This document shows positions 28,357 through 37,754 of a stretch of 64,000 nucleotides of DNA, one piece after another. The notes under the pieces were generated by a model, which was not told where the DNA came from, did not search any database, and saw nothing but the letters and a program-made list of their open reading frames with translations. Both the position numbers and the translations under genes were made by a program. The stretch comes from Methylotenera_A sp049687015 (GTDB lineage: Bacteria; Pseudomonadota; Gammaproteobacteria; Burkholderiales; Methylophilaceae), in NCBI GenBank assembly GCA_049687015.1, contig JBAVIP010000035.1:92189-156188 (forward strand), given 5' to 3'. Position 1 is the first letter of the stretch. The number at the start of each line of letters is the position of its first letter.

Positions 28357-29514
28357 ATGATTAAGTTCCCCGGTTTTGGTCAACGCAACAACGAAGGCCC
28401 GCCTGATCTAGATGAAGTGCTGCGCGACTTAAGCCAAAAACTGAATAATCTTTTTGGTAAAAAAGGCGGCGGCAATACTAACCGGACGAATGACGGCAAA
28501 GGGTTTGATATGCCGATTGTACCAATTGTAGCGCTTATTGTTGCAATCTGGATGGCGACGGGCTTCTATATTGTCGATCAGGGCTCACTTGGCGTTGTGC
28601 AGCGCTTTGGAAAATTTGTGACCACTACCGAGCCTGGCCCACGTTGGCATTGGCCATTTCCAATTGAATCGGTCACCGTGGTGAATATGGAGCAGGTGCG
28701 TCGCTTGGAAGTCGGCTACAGAACTAGTGGTGAAGGTACGGGCGGCAAAACAAAGGTACCAAGAGAAGCCTTAATGTTGACTGAAGACGAAAATATCATC
28801 GACTTGCAATTTGCGGTGCAATACAAGCTGAATAATGCCAGAGACTATTTATTTAATAACCGTTCAACTGATGACGCGGTAATGTCAGCCGCAGAAACAG
28901 CCATTCGCGAAGTGGTTGGCAAAAGCAAGTTAGATGACTTGTTACAGAAGGGTTTGGCTGATACCTCAGAGCGTATGCAAGCGATTTTAGATAGTTATAA
29001 AACGGGTGTAACAATCACCAGCGTTTCGCTACAAAGTGCGCAACCACCTGAGCAAGTGCAAGATGCGTTCGAAGACGTAAACCGTGCCAACCAAGACTAT
29101 CAACGGCAAAAAAATGAAGGTCAGGCCTACGCCAATGACGTGATTCCTAAGGCGCGCGGCTATGCTTCACGTCTGGCGGCTGAAGCAGCGGGATACAAGC
29201 TTAAAGTGGAAAATGAGGCCAAAGGTAACGCTAGTCGTTTTGAGCAGATTTTAGCGCAGTACAACAAAGCGCCCGAGGTTACACGTGAACGCATCTATTT
29301 AGATGCGCAAGAACAGATTTTATCTAGTACCAGCAAAATAATTGTTGACCAAAAAGGAGGCAGTTTGCTGTATTTGCCACTAGATAAACTGATGGCAGCG
29401 ACCAATGCAGCGCCAGCTACAGCAGCAAGTGCTAGTGGTAAAAGTAAAGAAGCTGAAATGAATACTGAGCAATCGCGCGAAGTATCACGGAGTCGTGAAA
29501 GAGATAATCGCTAA
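28357..29514 (+). CDS. hflK: SPFH protein HflK, FtsH regulator
   Basis: A 385-residue band-7/SPFH protein anchored by one N-terminal transmembrane segment (about residues 50-70) after a glycine-rich cytoplasmic start (GKKGGGNTN). With HflC it forms the membrane complex that encloses and controls the FtsH protease. The ATG at 28357, with CGGAG upstream, is preferred over a TTG two codons earlier. The C-terminal 40 residues are low complexity, as usual in HflK. Confidence 0.95.
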   Translation: MIKFPGFGQRNNEGPPDLDEVLRDLSQKLNNLFGKKGGGNTNRTNDGKGFDMPIVPIVALIVAIWMATGFYIVDQGSLGVVQRFGKFVTTTEPGPRWHWPFPIESVTVVNMEQVRRLEVGYRTSGEGTGGKTKVPREALMLTEDENIIDLQFAVQYKLNNARDYLFNNRSTDDAVMSAAETAIREVVGKSKLDDLLQKGLADTSERMQAILDSYKTGVTITSVSLQSAQPPEQVQDAFEDVNRANQDYQRQKNEGQAYANDVIPKARGYASRLAAEAAGYKLKVENEAKGNASRFEQILAQYNKAPEVTRERIYLDAQEQILSSTSKIIVDQKGGSLLYLPLDKLMAATNAAPATAASASGKSKEAEMNTEQSREVSRSRERDNR

Positions 29515-29531
29515 TTAGCGAAAGAGAAGAT

Positions 29532-30410
29532 ATGAAAAATATTGGAATATTTTTAATTGGGTTGTTTGTTGTGCTGGTGTTATTAACTATGTCTGCATAC
29601 ACTGTAGATCAACGTGAATATGCATTATTATTCAGGTTGGGCGAAATCGTGGCTGTCAAAAAAGAACCTGGTTTGTACTTTAAAACGCCCCTAGTGGAAA
29701 ACGTAAAGTATTTTGATAAACGTATCGTTACCCTGGACTGGGAAGCGCCTGCCAGATTTAATACCAGTGAAAACAAATACATGATGGTTGATTCTTTTGT
29801 TAAATGGCGCATTATCGATCCTGCCAAATACTACGTTTCGATTAAAGAAGGCGGTGAAGCTGCGGCAGAAGACAGACTTTCAAAAGTAGTCAATGCAGGG
29901 TTTCGTTACGAGTTTGGTAAGCGCACGGTGCATGACGTGATTGCGGGTGAGCGAGATGTAATTATGGCAAACTTGCGTAAAAGAGCAGATGGCGAGGCGC
30001 GCCAAATTGGTATACAGGTGGTTGATGTGCGCTTGAAACGTGTTGATTATTCAGAAGAAATCAGTAAATCTGTGTACGCGCGCATGATTTCAGAGCGTAA
30101 CAGTATCGCTAATCAACTACGTTCTGAAGGCGCAGCCGCGTCTGAAAAAACGCGTGCTGATGCCGATAAGCAGCGCGAAGTGATAATCGCCGAAGCATTC
30201 CGCGAAGCGCAAAAAATTAAAGGCGATGGTGATGCAAAAGCGGCCGAAATTTATTCGGAAGCCTACGGCAAAAATCCTGAGTTTTATGCGTTTTACCGTA
30301 GCCAGGAAGCCTACAAAAACAGCTTTAAAAATAAATCAGATGTCATGGTGTTAGATCCAAACTCGGATTTCTTTAAGTACATGCGCGGCGCTGGCGGAAG
30401 TAAAAAATAA
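29532..30410 (+). CDS. hflC: SPFH protein HflC, FtsH regulator
   Basis: A 292-residue SPFH protein with an N-terminal membrane anchor (about residues 4-22), the band-7 domain and an alanine/glutamate-rich coiled coil (about 185-245). It pairs with HflK upstream; the 17-bp spacing and shared direction indicate one operon. The length and the C-terminal DPNSDFFKYM are normal for the family. Confidence 0.95.
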   Translation: MKNIGIFLIGLFVVLVLLTMSAYTVDQREYALLFRLGEIVAVKKEPGLYFKTPLVENVKYFDKRIVTLDWEAPARFNTSENKYMMVDSFVKWRIIDPAKYYVSIKEGGEAAAEDRLSKVVNAGFRYEFGKRTVHDVIAGERDVIMANLRKRADGEARQIGIQVVDVRLKRVDYSEEISKSVYARMISERNSIANQLRSEGAAASEKTRADADKQREVIIAEAFREAQKIKGDGDAKAAEIYSEAYGKNPEFYAFYRSQEAYKNSFKNKSDVMVLDPNSDFFKYMRGAGGSKK

Positions 30411-30414
30411 GCTG

Positions 30415-30436
30415 AAATTGAGTTCAAATTGAGTTC
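30415..30436 (+). repeat. Exact 11-bp tandem duplication over a start codon
   Basis: AAATTGAGTTC occurs twice in a row (30415-30425 and 30426-30436). The second copy holds the TTG start of the DUF2065 gene; the first copy's TTG opens a four-codon frame whose TGA (30430-30432) overlaps that start. Confidence 0.85.
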
Positions 30437-30614
30437 TGTCATATTAGCCGCATTCGGGCTTATGCTTGTGTTTGAAGGGCTGTTACCGTTCATCGCCCCG
30501 CAAGCATGGCGCGAAACCTTCAAGCGTATGATTGAACTCAAAGACGGTCAACTGCGCTTTGTTGGCCTTATCTCAATTGTTGGCGGTTTATTGCTGATGT
30601 TGCTAAGTAGGTAA
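30429..30614 (+). CDS. DUF2065 small membrane protein
   Basis: A 61-residue protein with two hydrophobic helices (about residues 2-20 and 43-60) joined by a short loop with APQAWRETFKRM, typical of DUF2065 (YjeT-like). It is regularly found directly after hflC in betaproteobacteria, and its function is unknown. The start is a TTG within a tandem repeat; the next ATG would cut the first helix, so TTG is preferred. Confidence 0.82.
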   Translation: MSSVILAAFGLMLVFEGLLPFIAPQAWRETFKRMIELKDGQLRFVGLISIVGGLLLMLLSR

Positions 30615-30667
30615 TTCTAGGCCGCCAGCTTAGGCCATTTTATTGGTTTGCTTGTATAATAGCGGCT

Positions 30668-31831
30668 ATGCGAAATTGGTTACTCCCAGAATATATCGAA
30701 GATGTGTTGCCTGCCGAGGCGGCGCGCATAGAGCAGCTTCGCCGTAAGTTGTTAGATTTATTCAAGGTTCACGGCTATCAATATGTGATTCCGCCTACTT
30801 TAGAGTATATGGAATCACTCATCACCGGCACAGGTCACGATCTTGATTTGGCCACGTTTAAAGTAGTAGATCAACTCACAGGCCGCTTGATGGGCATTCG
30901 TGCGGATATGACTCCGCAAGCTGCGCGCATTGATGCACACATGCTCAATCACCATGGCGTATCGCGCCTTTGCTATGCGGGCACGGTGCTGCGCACCAAG
31001 CCAGACGGCCTTGCACGTACTCGCGAACCGTTGCAGATCGGCGCCGAGCTATTTGGCCACACTGGTATTGAAAGTGATATCGAGATTCAGCACTTGATGA
31101 TTAAAGCCTTGCAACTGTTAGGTTTGGAAGAATTACACATCGACTTTAGCCATGTCGCGATTTTTGAAAGCTTGGTGAAAGCTGGCAATATTAACGCTGA
31201 TCTAGAACAAGCGCTTTATACTGCCTTGCAGAGCAAAGATAAAGCCGCTGTAGCCGAATTGGCTAGCGGTTTGGCCGAACCTGTTCAGCAAGCGCTGGTT
31301 AGCTTGACCGAGTTAAATGGCGATATTGCAATATTGCAAAAAGCTGAGAATGTGCTGCCAAAACTGCCTGAAATCGATCTGGCACTGGCTGATTTGCGTG
31401 CTGTTGCGACAAAATTGAGCGATTTGAATGTACATGTTTCGTTTGATTTATGCGAGCTTCGCGGTTATCACTACCACAGCGGTATTGTGTTTGCAGCCTA
31501 TGCGCAAGGCTACGCGGGGCCGTTAGCCCTAGGCGGACGCTACGACGAGGTTGGCATCGCCTTCGGTCGCGCGCGCGCAGCAACTGGCTTTAGTCTGGAT
31601 TTGCGAGGCGTGGTGACTGCGCTCGCGCCGGCCAGCCTGCCTAAAGCGATTTTGGCGCCGGAAGGCAATGATAAAATGTTGTTGGCACAAATCGAAGCTT
31701 TGCGGGCGGATGGACTTGTGGTGATTCAGGCGTTACCAAATGTGCTGCTTAGCGCGGCCGAGCTTAACTGTGATAGTGCGCTTGTTTTGCTTGAAGGTGA
31801 ATGGTTAATCGAAGCTCTTAATAAGCATTAA
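30668..31831 (+). CDS. hisZ: ATP phosphoribosyltransferase regulatory subunit HisZ
   Basis: A 387-residue class II synthetase-like protein without the tRNA-binding domain. HisZ binds short-form HisG and is needed for the first step of histidine synthesis. It has the HisRS-like LPEYIEDVLPAEAARIE, motif 2 region and the GGRYD motif, but is shorter than HisS (compare hisS at 3.8 kb). The hflKC-DUF2065-hisZ-purA order is typical of betaproteobacteria. The ATG lies 53 bp after DUF2065. Confidence 0.93.
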   Translation: MRNWLLPEYIEDVLPAEAARIEQLRRKLLDLFKVHGYQYVIPPTLEYMESLITGTGHDLDLATFKVVDQLTGRLMGIRADMTPQAARIDAHMLNHHGVSRLCYAGTVLRTKPDGLARTREPLQIGAELFGHTGIESDIEIQHLMIKALQLLGLEELHIDFSHVAIFESLVKAGNINADLEQALYTALQSKDKAAVAELASGLAEPVQQALVSLTELNGDIAILQKAENVLPKLPEIDLALADLRAVATKLSDLNVHVSFDLCELRGYHYHSGIVFAAYAQGYAGPLALGGRYDEVGIAFGRARAATGFSLDLRGVVTALAPASLPKAILAPEGNDKMLLAQIEALRADGLVVIQALPNVLLSAAELNCDSALVLLEGEWLIEALNKH

Positions 31832-31867
31832 ATTTCAAATTATCAAATTTTAAAAAAGCAGTAAATT

Positions 31868-33208
31868 ATGGCGAAAAATGGTGCAAAAAATCCAACAGCT
31901 AAGAACGTGGTCGTTATTGGCACACAATGGGGCGATGAAGGCAAAGGCAAAATTGTCGATTGGCTGACCGACCATGCACAAGGTGTGGTGCGCTTTCAGG
32001 GCGGCCATAATGCGGGTCATACGCTGGTGGTGGGTCAGGGTGATGCGCAACGCGTTTATAAGCTTAATTTAGTGCCATCAGGCATCGTACGTACTGGAGT
32101 GAACTGCTACATTGGCAATGGCGTGGTACTGGATGCTGGACATTTGCTTAAAGAAATTGGCGATTTAGAAAAAGATGGTCTTGAAGTAAAAAACCGCCTG
32201 AAAGTCAGCCCGGGTTGCCCGTTGATTTTAAGTCATCACGTGGCGATTGATGCCGCACGCGAGGCTAAACGCGCGATTAAAATCGGCACCACAGGCAAAG
32301 GCATCGGTCCTGCCTACGAAGACAAAGTGGCACGTCGTGCCTTGCGTGTTTATGATTTATTTTACCCTGAGCGATTTGCTGAAAAACTACACGAAGTGAT
32401 GGATTACCACAACTTTGTTTTAACCAAATATCTTGGTGCACAAGCTGTTGATTTTAATCTGCAATATGACGCCAGTATGCAACATGCAATTGCGTTAAAA
32501 CCGATGATTTCGGATATTTCTGCAGAGTTATATGCTGCAAATGCCAGAGGTGAAAATCTGCTGTTTGAGGGCGCACAAGGCACGCTGCTGGATATTGACC
32601 ACGGTACTTATCCTTATGTGACCTCCAGCAACTGTATCGCGGGCCAGGCCTCAGCAGGCACGGGTGTGGGCGCTAATATGCTGCACTACGTGCTAGGCAT
32701 TACCAAGGCTTACACCACGCGTGTAGGTGGCGGGCCTTTCCCTAGTGAGCTGGATATTGAGTCAGATGGCGCGCCAGGCACGCAGATGTCGGTAAAAGGC
32801 CAAGAAATTGGCACTGTCACCAAGCGTAAACGCCGCTGTGGCTGGTTTGATGCGGCCGCGCTTCGTCGCAGTGCGCGCATTAACGGCCTGACAGGCCTAT
32901 GTATCACCAAGCTGGACGTGTTGGATGGCATTGATGAGCTCAACATATGTACCGGTTATGAACTGGATGGCAAAGTGGTGGATTTGCTGCCCGTCGGTGC
33001 GGATGATGTGGCACGTTGTGTTCCAATTTATGAGGTAGTAAGCGGCTGGTCAGAGAGTACGTTTGGCGTTAAAACTTGGGACGGCTTGCCAAAAGCCGCA
33101 CAAAATTATCTAAAACGCCTGGAAGCCTTATGTGGCGTGCCTATTGCAATTGTTTCTACCGGGCCAGAGCGTGATGAGACGATTGTGCTTGAACACCCCT
33201 TTTCTTAA
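31868..33208 (+). CDS. purA: Adenylosuccinate synthetase
   Basis: A 446-residue enzyme that converts IMP and aspartate to adenylosuccinate using GTP. Key motifs are GTQWGDEGKGK near the N-terminus, GHNAGHT, TTGKGIGPAYEDK and the C-terminal STGPERDETI. The N-terminus is about ten residues longer than in E. coli (MAKNGAKNPTAKN precedes the first strand). The next gene starts immediately after its stop. Confidence 0.97.
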   Translation: MAKNGAKNPTAKNVVVIGTQWGDEGKGKIVDWLTDHAQGVVRFQGGHNAGHTLVVGQGDAQRVYKLNLVPSGIVRTGVNCYIGNGVVLDAGHLLKEIGDLEKDGLEVKNRLKVSPGCPLILSHHVAIDAAREAKRAIKIGTTGKGIGPAYEDKVARRALRVYDLFYPERFAEKLHEVMDYHNFVLTKYLGAQAVDFNLQYDASMQHAIALKPMISDISAELYAANARGENLLFEGAQGTLLDIDHGTYPYVTSSNCIAGQASAGTGVGANMLHYVLGITKAYTTRVGGGPFPSELDIESDGAPGTQMSVKGQEIGTVTKRKRRCGWFDAAALRRSARINGLTGLCITKLDVLDGIDELNICTGYELDGKVVDLLPVGADDVARCVPIYEVVSGWSESTFGVKTWDGLPKAAQNYLKRLEALCGVPIAIVSTGPERDETIVLEHPFS

Positions 33209-33763
33209 TTGAAAGCAACCTTAAAACAGCGCCTCGCGTGGGCAATCACCGGTTCCGGGCATTATTTGCGCGAATCGTTGGACATACTCAACATGCTGGA
33301 AAATGTTGATATTTTTTTAAGCAAGGCTGCGTCTGAAATCATCCAGCAATATGGCTTTCAAGCTCAATTAGATGCGACAAATCATAAAGTTTATCAAGAC
33401 AAAACCGCCAGCAGCGTTCCTGTGGAGCTGTTTTACGAAGGCAAATACCATACGCTGGTGATCGCGCCGGCTACTTCAAATACCATCGCAAAAATGGCGT
33501 ATGGCTTTTCAGATTCCTTAGTGACTAATCTTTACGCACAGGCAGGCAAAACGCGCGTGCCAAGTATTATATTTGCTTGTGATACCGCGCCAGAACTTGA
33601 GTCGGAAGCACCTCGTGAAAACAGGGTGAAGGTTTATCCGCGCCAGATTGATTTGGACAACGTGGCGAAACTAGCCTGTTTTGAGGCCACAAAAGTGGTC
33701 GCCGATATGGCAGAATTAACACACGCCATTCACGAACGTTTAAATCAAATAAGCCATAAATAA
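33209..33763 (+). CDS. Flavoprotein, dihydromethanopterin-reductase/AfpA type
   Basis: A 184-residue flavoprotein with an N-terminal WAITGSGHYLRES, a mid-protein PATSNTIAKMAYGFSDSLV, and LDNV near the end, the pattern of the HFCD-type flavoproteins to which archaeoflavoprotein AfpA and dihydromethanopterin reductase DmrB belong. In methylotrophs such proteins occur with H4MPT genes and reduce dihydro- to tetrahydromethanopterin. The start is a TTG that directly abuts the purA stop, so translation is likely coupled to purA. The specific reaction is inferred from neighbours. Confidence 0.75.
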   Translation: MKATLKQRLAWAITGSGHYLRESLDILNMLENVDIFLSKAASEIIQQYGFQAQLDATNHKVYQDKTASSVPVELFYEGKYHTLVIAPATSNTIAKMAYGFSDSLVTNLYAQAGKTRVPSIIFACDTAPELESEAPRENRVKVYPRQIDLDNVAKLACFEATKVVADMAELTHAIHERLNQISHK

Positions 33764-33770
33764 AGTTAAA

Positions 33771-35201
33771 GTGAAAACGGATAGCTTATTATTTTTAACA
33801 GGAAAATTGGCCGAAAAAAGCCTGAATAAAGTGTTGAGCGAAGTGCAGGCTAATCCCAAAACGTCCCAATTCAAATACCGTGTCGAGCAAATTGGTGTAT
33901 CTGTGGCGGCCTTAATGACGCCAGACTTGATTGCGCGCCGTCTAAACAATGTTGGCGATGCGAACAAAGTTATTTTGCCTGGCCTTTGCCAGGGCGATTT
34001 GGCTGGTCTGCAAGCGAAATACGGCGTGCCTGTTGAGCGCGGGCCAGATGACCTGAAAGACTTGCCGCAGTATTTTGGTCAACAGGGTAAAGCGCCCGAT
34101 TTAAGCCAGTACAGCACACAGATTTTTGCCGAGATTGTAGATGCGCCAGATTTGACTGTAGCGCAGATATTAGCCAAAGCCGAGCGCTTTCAGGCGCAGG
34201 GCGCGAATGTGATTGATTTGGGCTGCTTACCCAACAGGCCATTTCCGCATCTGGCAGAATCTATCCAGGCGCTTAAAGCAGCCGGTTTCAAAGTAAGTGT
34301 CGATTCGATGGATGCCGAGGAGTTGTTGCTGGCGGGCAAGGCGGGTGCGGATTATCTGCTAAGTTTGACCGAAAAAACCCTATGGATTGCGGATGCCGTG
34401 GAAGCCGCTCCGGTATTGATTCCTGGCAGGCCCGGTAATTTGCCCTCGCTTTATCGCGCTATCGAAATTTGCCTTAAAAAAGGCAAGCCGTTCATTGCCG
34501 ACCCCATTTTAGACCCGATTCATTTTGGGCTGGCTGACTCGATTGTGCGCTATCACAAATTACGCAAAAAATATCCTGGGATACCAATCATGATGGGCAT
34601 TGGTAATTTAACCGAACTTACCGATGCTGACACCACTGGCATCAACGCGATTTTGTTCGGCTTAATCAGTGAGTTGGGCATCAACGCTGTGCTGGCGACT
34701 TCTGTGAGCCCGCACGCTATCAACGCGATTGCAGAAGCGGATGATGCGCGGCGCGTGATGTTTCGCGCAGGGCTGGATAACCGCCTGCCGCGCGGCTACA
34801 GCAATGGTTTGCTGGGGCTGCATGACAGAAGACCGTTTCCGTACAATGACGATGAAATCGATGAATTCGCAGCGCAAATCAAAGATCCTAGTTTCAGGAT
34901 TATGGTGAGTGAATCCGGCGTGCACGTATATAACCGCGATGGGCATCTGCTTGATATTGATCCGTTTGCGTTTTACTCGGGTCTGGGTGTAGAAAACGAT
35001 GCTTCACATGCGTTTTATTTGGGTGTAGAGCTGGCACGCGCGCAAATCGCCTGGCAGCTTAAAAAGCGCTATGTGCAGGATGAAGAGCTGAGCTGGGGTG
35101 TGGCCAGTAATGCCCAGCAAAAAGCGGCAAAAAAAGCGCACCGAGAGACATCGCTCAAAGAAAAACAAGCTAGAAAAAGCGAGCCGGCAAATGATTTATG
35201 A
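33771..35201 (+). CDS. Dihydropteroate-synthase-like protein (DUF6513), H4MPT-linked
   Basis: A 476-residue protein whose C-terminal two thirds resemble dihydropteroate synthase (GANVIDLGCLPNRPFP, VSVDSMD, PIMMGIGNLTELT) after a distinct N-terminal domain. In methylotrophic bacteria this family sits among genes for tetrahydromethanopterin synthesis, where a pterin is condensed with an aminobenzoate derivative. The GTG start lies 8 bp after the flavoprotein gene. The last 30 residues are Lys-rich and overlap the next gene. The biochemical step is inferred, not proven by sequence. Confidence 0.78.
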   Translation: MKTDSLLFLTGKLAEKSLNKVLSEVQANPKTSQFKYRVEQIGVSVAALMTPDLIARRLNNVGDANKVILPGLCQGDLAGLQAKYGVPVERGPDDLKDLPQYFGQQGKAPDLSQYSTQIFAEIVDAPDLTVAQILAKAERFQAQGANVIDLGCLPNRPFPHLAESIQALKAAGFKVSVDSMDAEELLLAGKAGADYLLSLTEKTLWIADAVEAAPVLIPGRPGNLPSLYRAIEICLKKGKPFIADPILDPIHFGLADSIVRYHKLRKKYPGIPIMMGIGNLTELTDADTTGINAILFGLISELGINAVLATSVSPHAINAIAEADDARRVMFRAGLDNRLPRGYSNGLLGLHDRRPFPYNDDEIDEFAAQIKDPSFRIMVSESGVHVYNRDGHLLDIDPFAFYSGLGVENDASHAFYLGVELARAQIAWQLKKRYVQDEELSWGVASNAQQKAAKKAHRETSLKEKQARKSEPANDL

Positions 35202-35766
35202 ATCTATTGTTATCAGTACAGACCTTGCTGGAAGCCCGCACGTGGCACCGTTTGGGGTGCGTCATGAAGCCGATTTCGTTGTGATTTTACCCTATAAACC
35301 ATCCGCAACTCTTAATAATATTTTGGCGACCGGTTGCGCGGTGATGAATATGACCGATGATGTGCGCGTTTTTGCCGGTACGCTTACCGGCAGACAGCCA
35401 TGGACGCTCATGCAAGCCAATAGAATTAAGGGTTACAGGCTTGCCAATTGTCTGGCGCATACAGAGCTGAAGTTGATAGAAATGCGTGATGATGCCGTGC
35501 GTCCGCAATTGGTGATGAAAAAAATAGAGACGCAAAATCACCAGCCGTTTAACGGATTCAATCGGGCACAGGCTGCCGTAATAGAGCTGGCGGTGCTTGC
35601 CAGCCGTTTGCAAATGCTGCCACGCGAGAAAATTCAGTCAGAAATGCAATACTTGCAAATCGCCATCGAAAAAACTGCGGGTGAGCGTGAAATGCAGGCC
35701 TGGGGTTGGCTAGTGGAAAAGATTGATAATTTTTATGCTGAGCAACTCGGAGAAAATCAGGCATGA
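35191..35766 (+). CDS. DUF447 protein, H4MPT-linked
   Basis: A 191-residue protein of the DUF447 family, recognisable from MIYESIVISTDLAGSPHVAPFG and the split flavin-reductase-like barrel. It is one of the conserved unknown genes that co-occur with H4MPT-dependent C1 metabolism in methylotrophs and methanogens. The ATG at 35191 overlaps the upstream gene by 11 bp and is preferred to the longer frame, whose extra part is only the Lys-rich tail of the upstream gene read in another frame. Confidence 0.75.
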   Translation: MIYESIVISTDLAGSPHVAPFGVRHEADFVVILPYKPSATLNNILATGCAVMNMTDDVRVFAGTLTGRQPWTLMQANRIKGYRLANCLAHTELKLIEMRDDAVRPQLVMKKIETQNHQPFNGFNRAQAAVIELAVLASRLQMLPREKIQSEMQYLQIAIEKTAGEREMQAWGWLVEKIDNFYAEQLGENQA

Positions 35767-36476
35767 CACAGCTGTTAATCAGCGTCAGGAATGTCGAAGA
35801 AGCCTTGCTGGCGCTGGACGCTGGCGTGGATATCATCGACCTGAAAGATCCTAATGTTGGCGCGCTTGGTGCTTTGGATTTAGTCACCACCAAACAAATT
35901 GTGCAGGCTATCAATGGCTGTGGACTTATAAGCGCTACGGCAGGTGAACAACATGCATCGTTAAGCGGGCTGATCGAAGACATCAACCTGCGCGCGCAAC
36001 TGGGTGTGGATATGATTAAAATTGCGGTATCTGTACTATTTTATGAGCCTAATTTTATAGCCGAATTGTCAAGGTTGACGAGAGAGGGTGTAAAAATTGT
36101 AGCTGTGTTTTTTGCGGATGAGGCGTTAAATTTAAACTTGTTTGCAACACTGCAAAATGCAGGTTTCTTTGGTGCCATGCTGGATACTAAAAATAAACAG
36201 CATCACCTGCTTGAGATGCAGACAAAAAACACTTTGCAAATATTTACACAATTATGTAAAAAACATCATTTAATATCTGGTTTTGCCGGCTCACTAAAAC
36301 CACAATATATTGGAGATTTAGTTAAGTTCAATCCTACATACATTGGTTTTAGGGGTGGTGTGTGCGAAAATTCGATGCGAAATAGCACACTATCCCTGCT
36401 TAAAGTGATGGAGGTAGGAAATATGTTGCGTATACACAACAATTTTAACAAAGAAGCTCAAGAAGCCTGGATCTAA
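35763..36476 (+). CDS. mfnB: (5-formylfuran-3-yl)methyl phosphate synthase-like protein (DUF556, MfnB family)
   Basis: A 237-residue TIM-barrel protein of the DUF556/MfnB family: LLISVRNVEEALLALDAG, DIIDLKDPNVGALG (catalytic Lys) and the C-terminal IGFRGGVC are typical. In methanogens MfnB makes the furan precursor of methanofuran from two glyceraldehyde 3-phosphates; methylotrophs use a methanofuran analogue in the formyltransferase/hydrolase complex. It overlaps the DUF447 gene by ATGA. The cofactor assignment follows the family. Confidence 0.82.
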   Translation: MTQLLISVRNVEEALLALDAGVDIIDLKDPNVGALGALDLVTTKQIVQAINGCGLISATAGEQHASLSGLIEDINLRAQLGVDMIKIAVSVLFYEPNFIAELSRLTREGVKIVAVFFADEALNLNLFATLQNAGFFGAMLDTKNKQHHLLEMQTKNTLQIFTQLCKKHHLISGFAGSLKPQYIGDLVKFNPTYIGFRGGVCENSMRNSTLSLLKVMEVGNMLRIHNNFNKEAQEAWI

Positions 36477-36566
36477 CGTTGCATAGTCAGGCTGGATTAA
36501 GTATAGTTCATAGTCAGATGTTTGATTTAATGAGTGTTTCAAGATACATAACTGAGGAGTTTAACA

Positions 36567-37664
36567 ATGAATAAAAAATTAATGGGTCTAGCAGTTGCTA
36601 CAACACTAGGCCTCGCAACACTTACAGCTTCTGCTGAAGATATGTTCCGTGGCGCTTGGTATTTATTACCAGGTGTAAACTATATGCATACAGATAGTGA
36701 TTTGGATGCAAACAATGGCGGCGGTGCTTTTATTAAATTAGGTAAAGAATTAAGCCCTAGCTGGGATATCCAAGGCGGTCTGGGTTATAACCGCGCAAGC
36801 GAAGATACTGGTATTCCAGGTGCAGGCGGTCGTTACAAACAAACGACCCTGGGCTTAGATGCTTTATATATGTTTAGCCGTGATAAATTCCGTCCGTTCT
36901 TGCTTGCTGGTTTAGGCGCAGCGCGTAATAATGTTGACTACTCAATTCCTGGCGTTAATGTAGATGGCAAAAAGACGTCTTGGTTAGCTAACGTTGGTTT
37001 GGGTGCACAATATTTATTTAATGATTCATTTGCTTTACAAGCCGATTTACGTGAGCAATGGAGTCGTGCTCAGGTAAAAACGACAGGACTGGTTAATGAT
37101 AGTCAGACTGAAACGATCGGCAACACACTTCTTAGTTTAGGCGGTATTTTCCGCTTTGGCGCGCCAGCTCCAGTGGTAGCAGAGCCAGCACCAGAGCCAG
37201 CGCCGATCGCGGCTGCACCAGCTCCGGCACCTGAGCCGGCTCCGGCTCCAGAACCAGTAAAATGTACACCGCAAATGGACACTATTACTGTAGGCGCTGA
37301 AAAACTGTTTGGTTTTGATAAGGCAAACTTGAAAGCTGAAGGTAAAGCTGCATTAGATGATGCTGCTGCAAAAATCAAAGCTAATCCAGAAATTAAAGCA
37401 GTAATTGTGACAGGTCATACTGATCGCATTGGTTCTGATGCTTACAACCAAAAACTTTCAGAGCGTCGTGCTAATCAAGTGAAAGACTACTTGGCTGCAC
37501 AAGGTGTAGACCCAGCTATCATTGAAGCGGTCGGCAAAGGTGAGTCTGAGCCTGTAGTTCAATGTAAAGGTAACAAAGCAACGAAAAAATTGATCCAATG
37601 CTTACAACCTAACCGTCGCGTAACGATTCAAGCTGAAGGTAAAAAAGAAACTGGCTGTAACTAA
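36567..37664 (+). CDS. OmpA-family outer-membrane protein
   Basis: A 365-residue protein: signal peptide ending near TASAED, an eight-strand OmpA-like beta-barrel (about residues 25-200), a proline/alanine/glutamate hinge (EPAPEPAPIAAAPAPAP, about 205-230) and a C-terminal peptidoglycan-binding OmpA domain with GHTDRIGSDAYNQKLSERRA. The C-terminus has paired cysteines (VQCKGNKATKKLIQCLQ). It anchors the outer membrane to peptidoglycan. It has TGAGGAG before the start, its own 90-bp leader and a strong terminator after it, so it is probably a highly expressed single gene. Confidence 0.92.
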   Translation: MNKKLMGLAVATTLGLATLTASAEDMFRGAWYLLPGVNYMHTDSDLDANNGGGAFIKLGKELSPSWDIQGGLGYNRASEDTGIPGAGGRYKQTTLGLDALYMFSRDKFRPFLLAGLGAARNNVDYSIPGVNVDGKKTSWLANVGLGAQYLFNDSFALQADLREQWSRAQVKTTGLVNDSQTETIGNTLLSLGGIFRFGAPAPVVAEPAPEPAPIAAAPAPAPEPAPAPEPVKCTPQMDTITVGAEKLFGFDKANLKAEGKAALDDAAAKIKANPEIKAVIVTGHTDRIGSDAYNQKLSERRANQVKDYLAAQGVDPAIIEAVGKGESEPVVQCKGNKATKKLIQCLQPNRRVTIQAEGKKETGCN

Positions 37665-37694
37665 GTAATATTGGTTTAGTCAATCTAGTAAATA

Positions 37695-37722
37695 AAAAGC
37701 CCCGCAATAGCGGGGCTTTTTT
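37695..37722 (+). terminator. Rho-independent terminator after the OmpA-family gene
   Basis: A perfect 7-bp GC-rich stem, GCCCCGC and GCGGGGC around AATA (37699-37716), is preceded by five A and followed by six T. It lies 31 bp after the stop codon and, given the flanking A and T runs, could work in both directions. Confidence 0.95.
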
Positions 37723-37754
37723 ATGGCCGTCAATTAAATCGCTATAATGACGAT

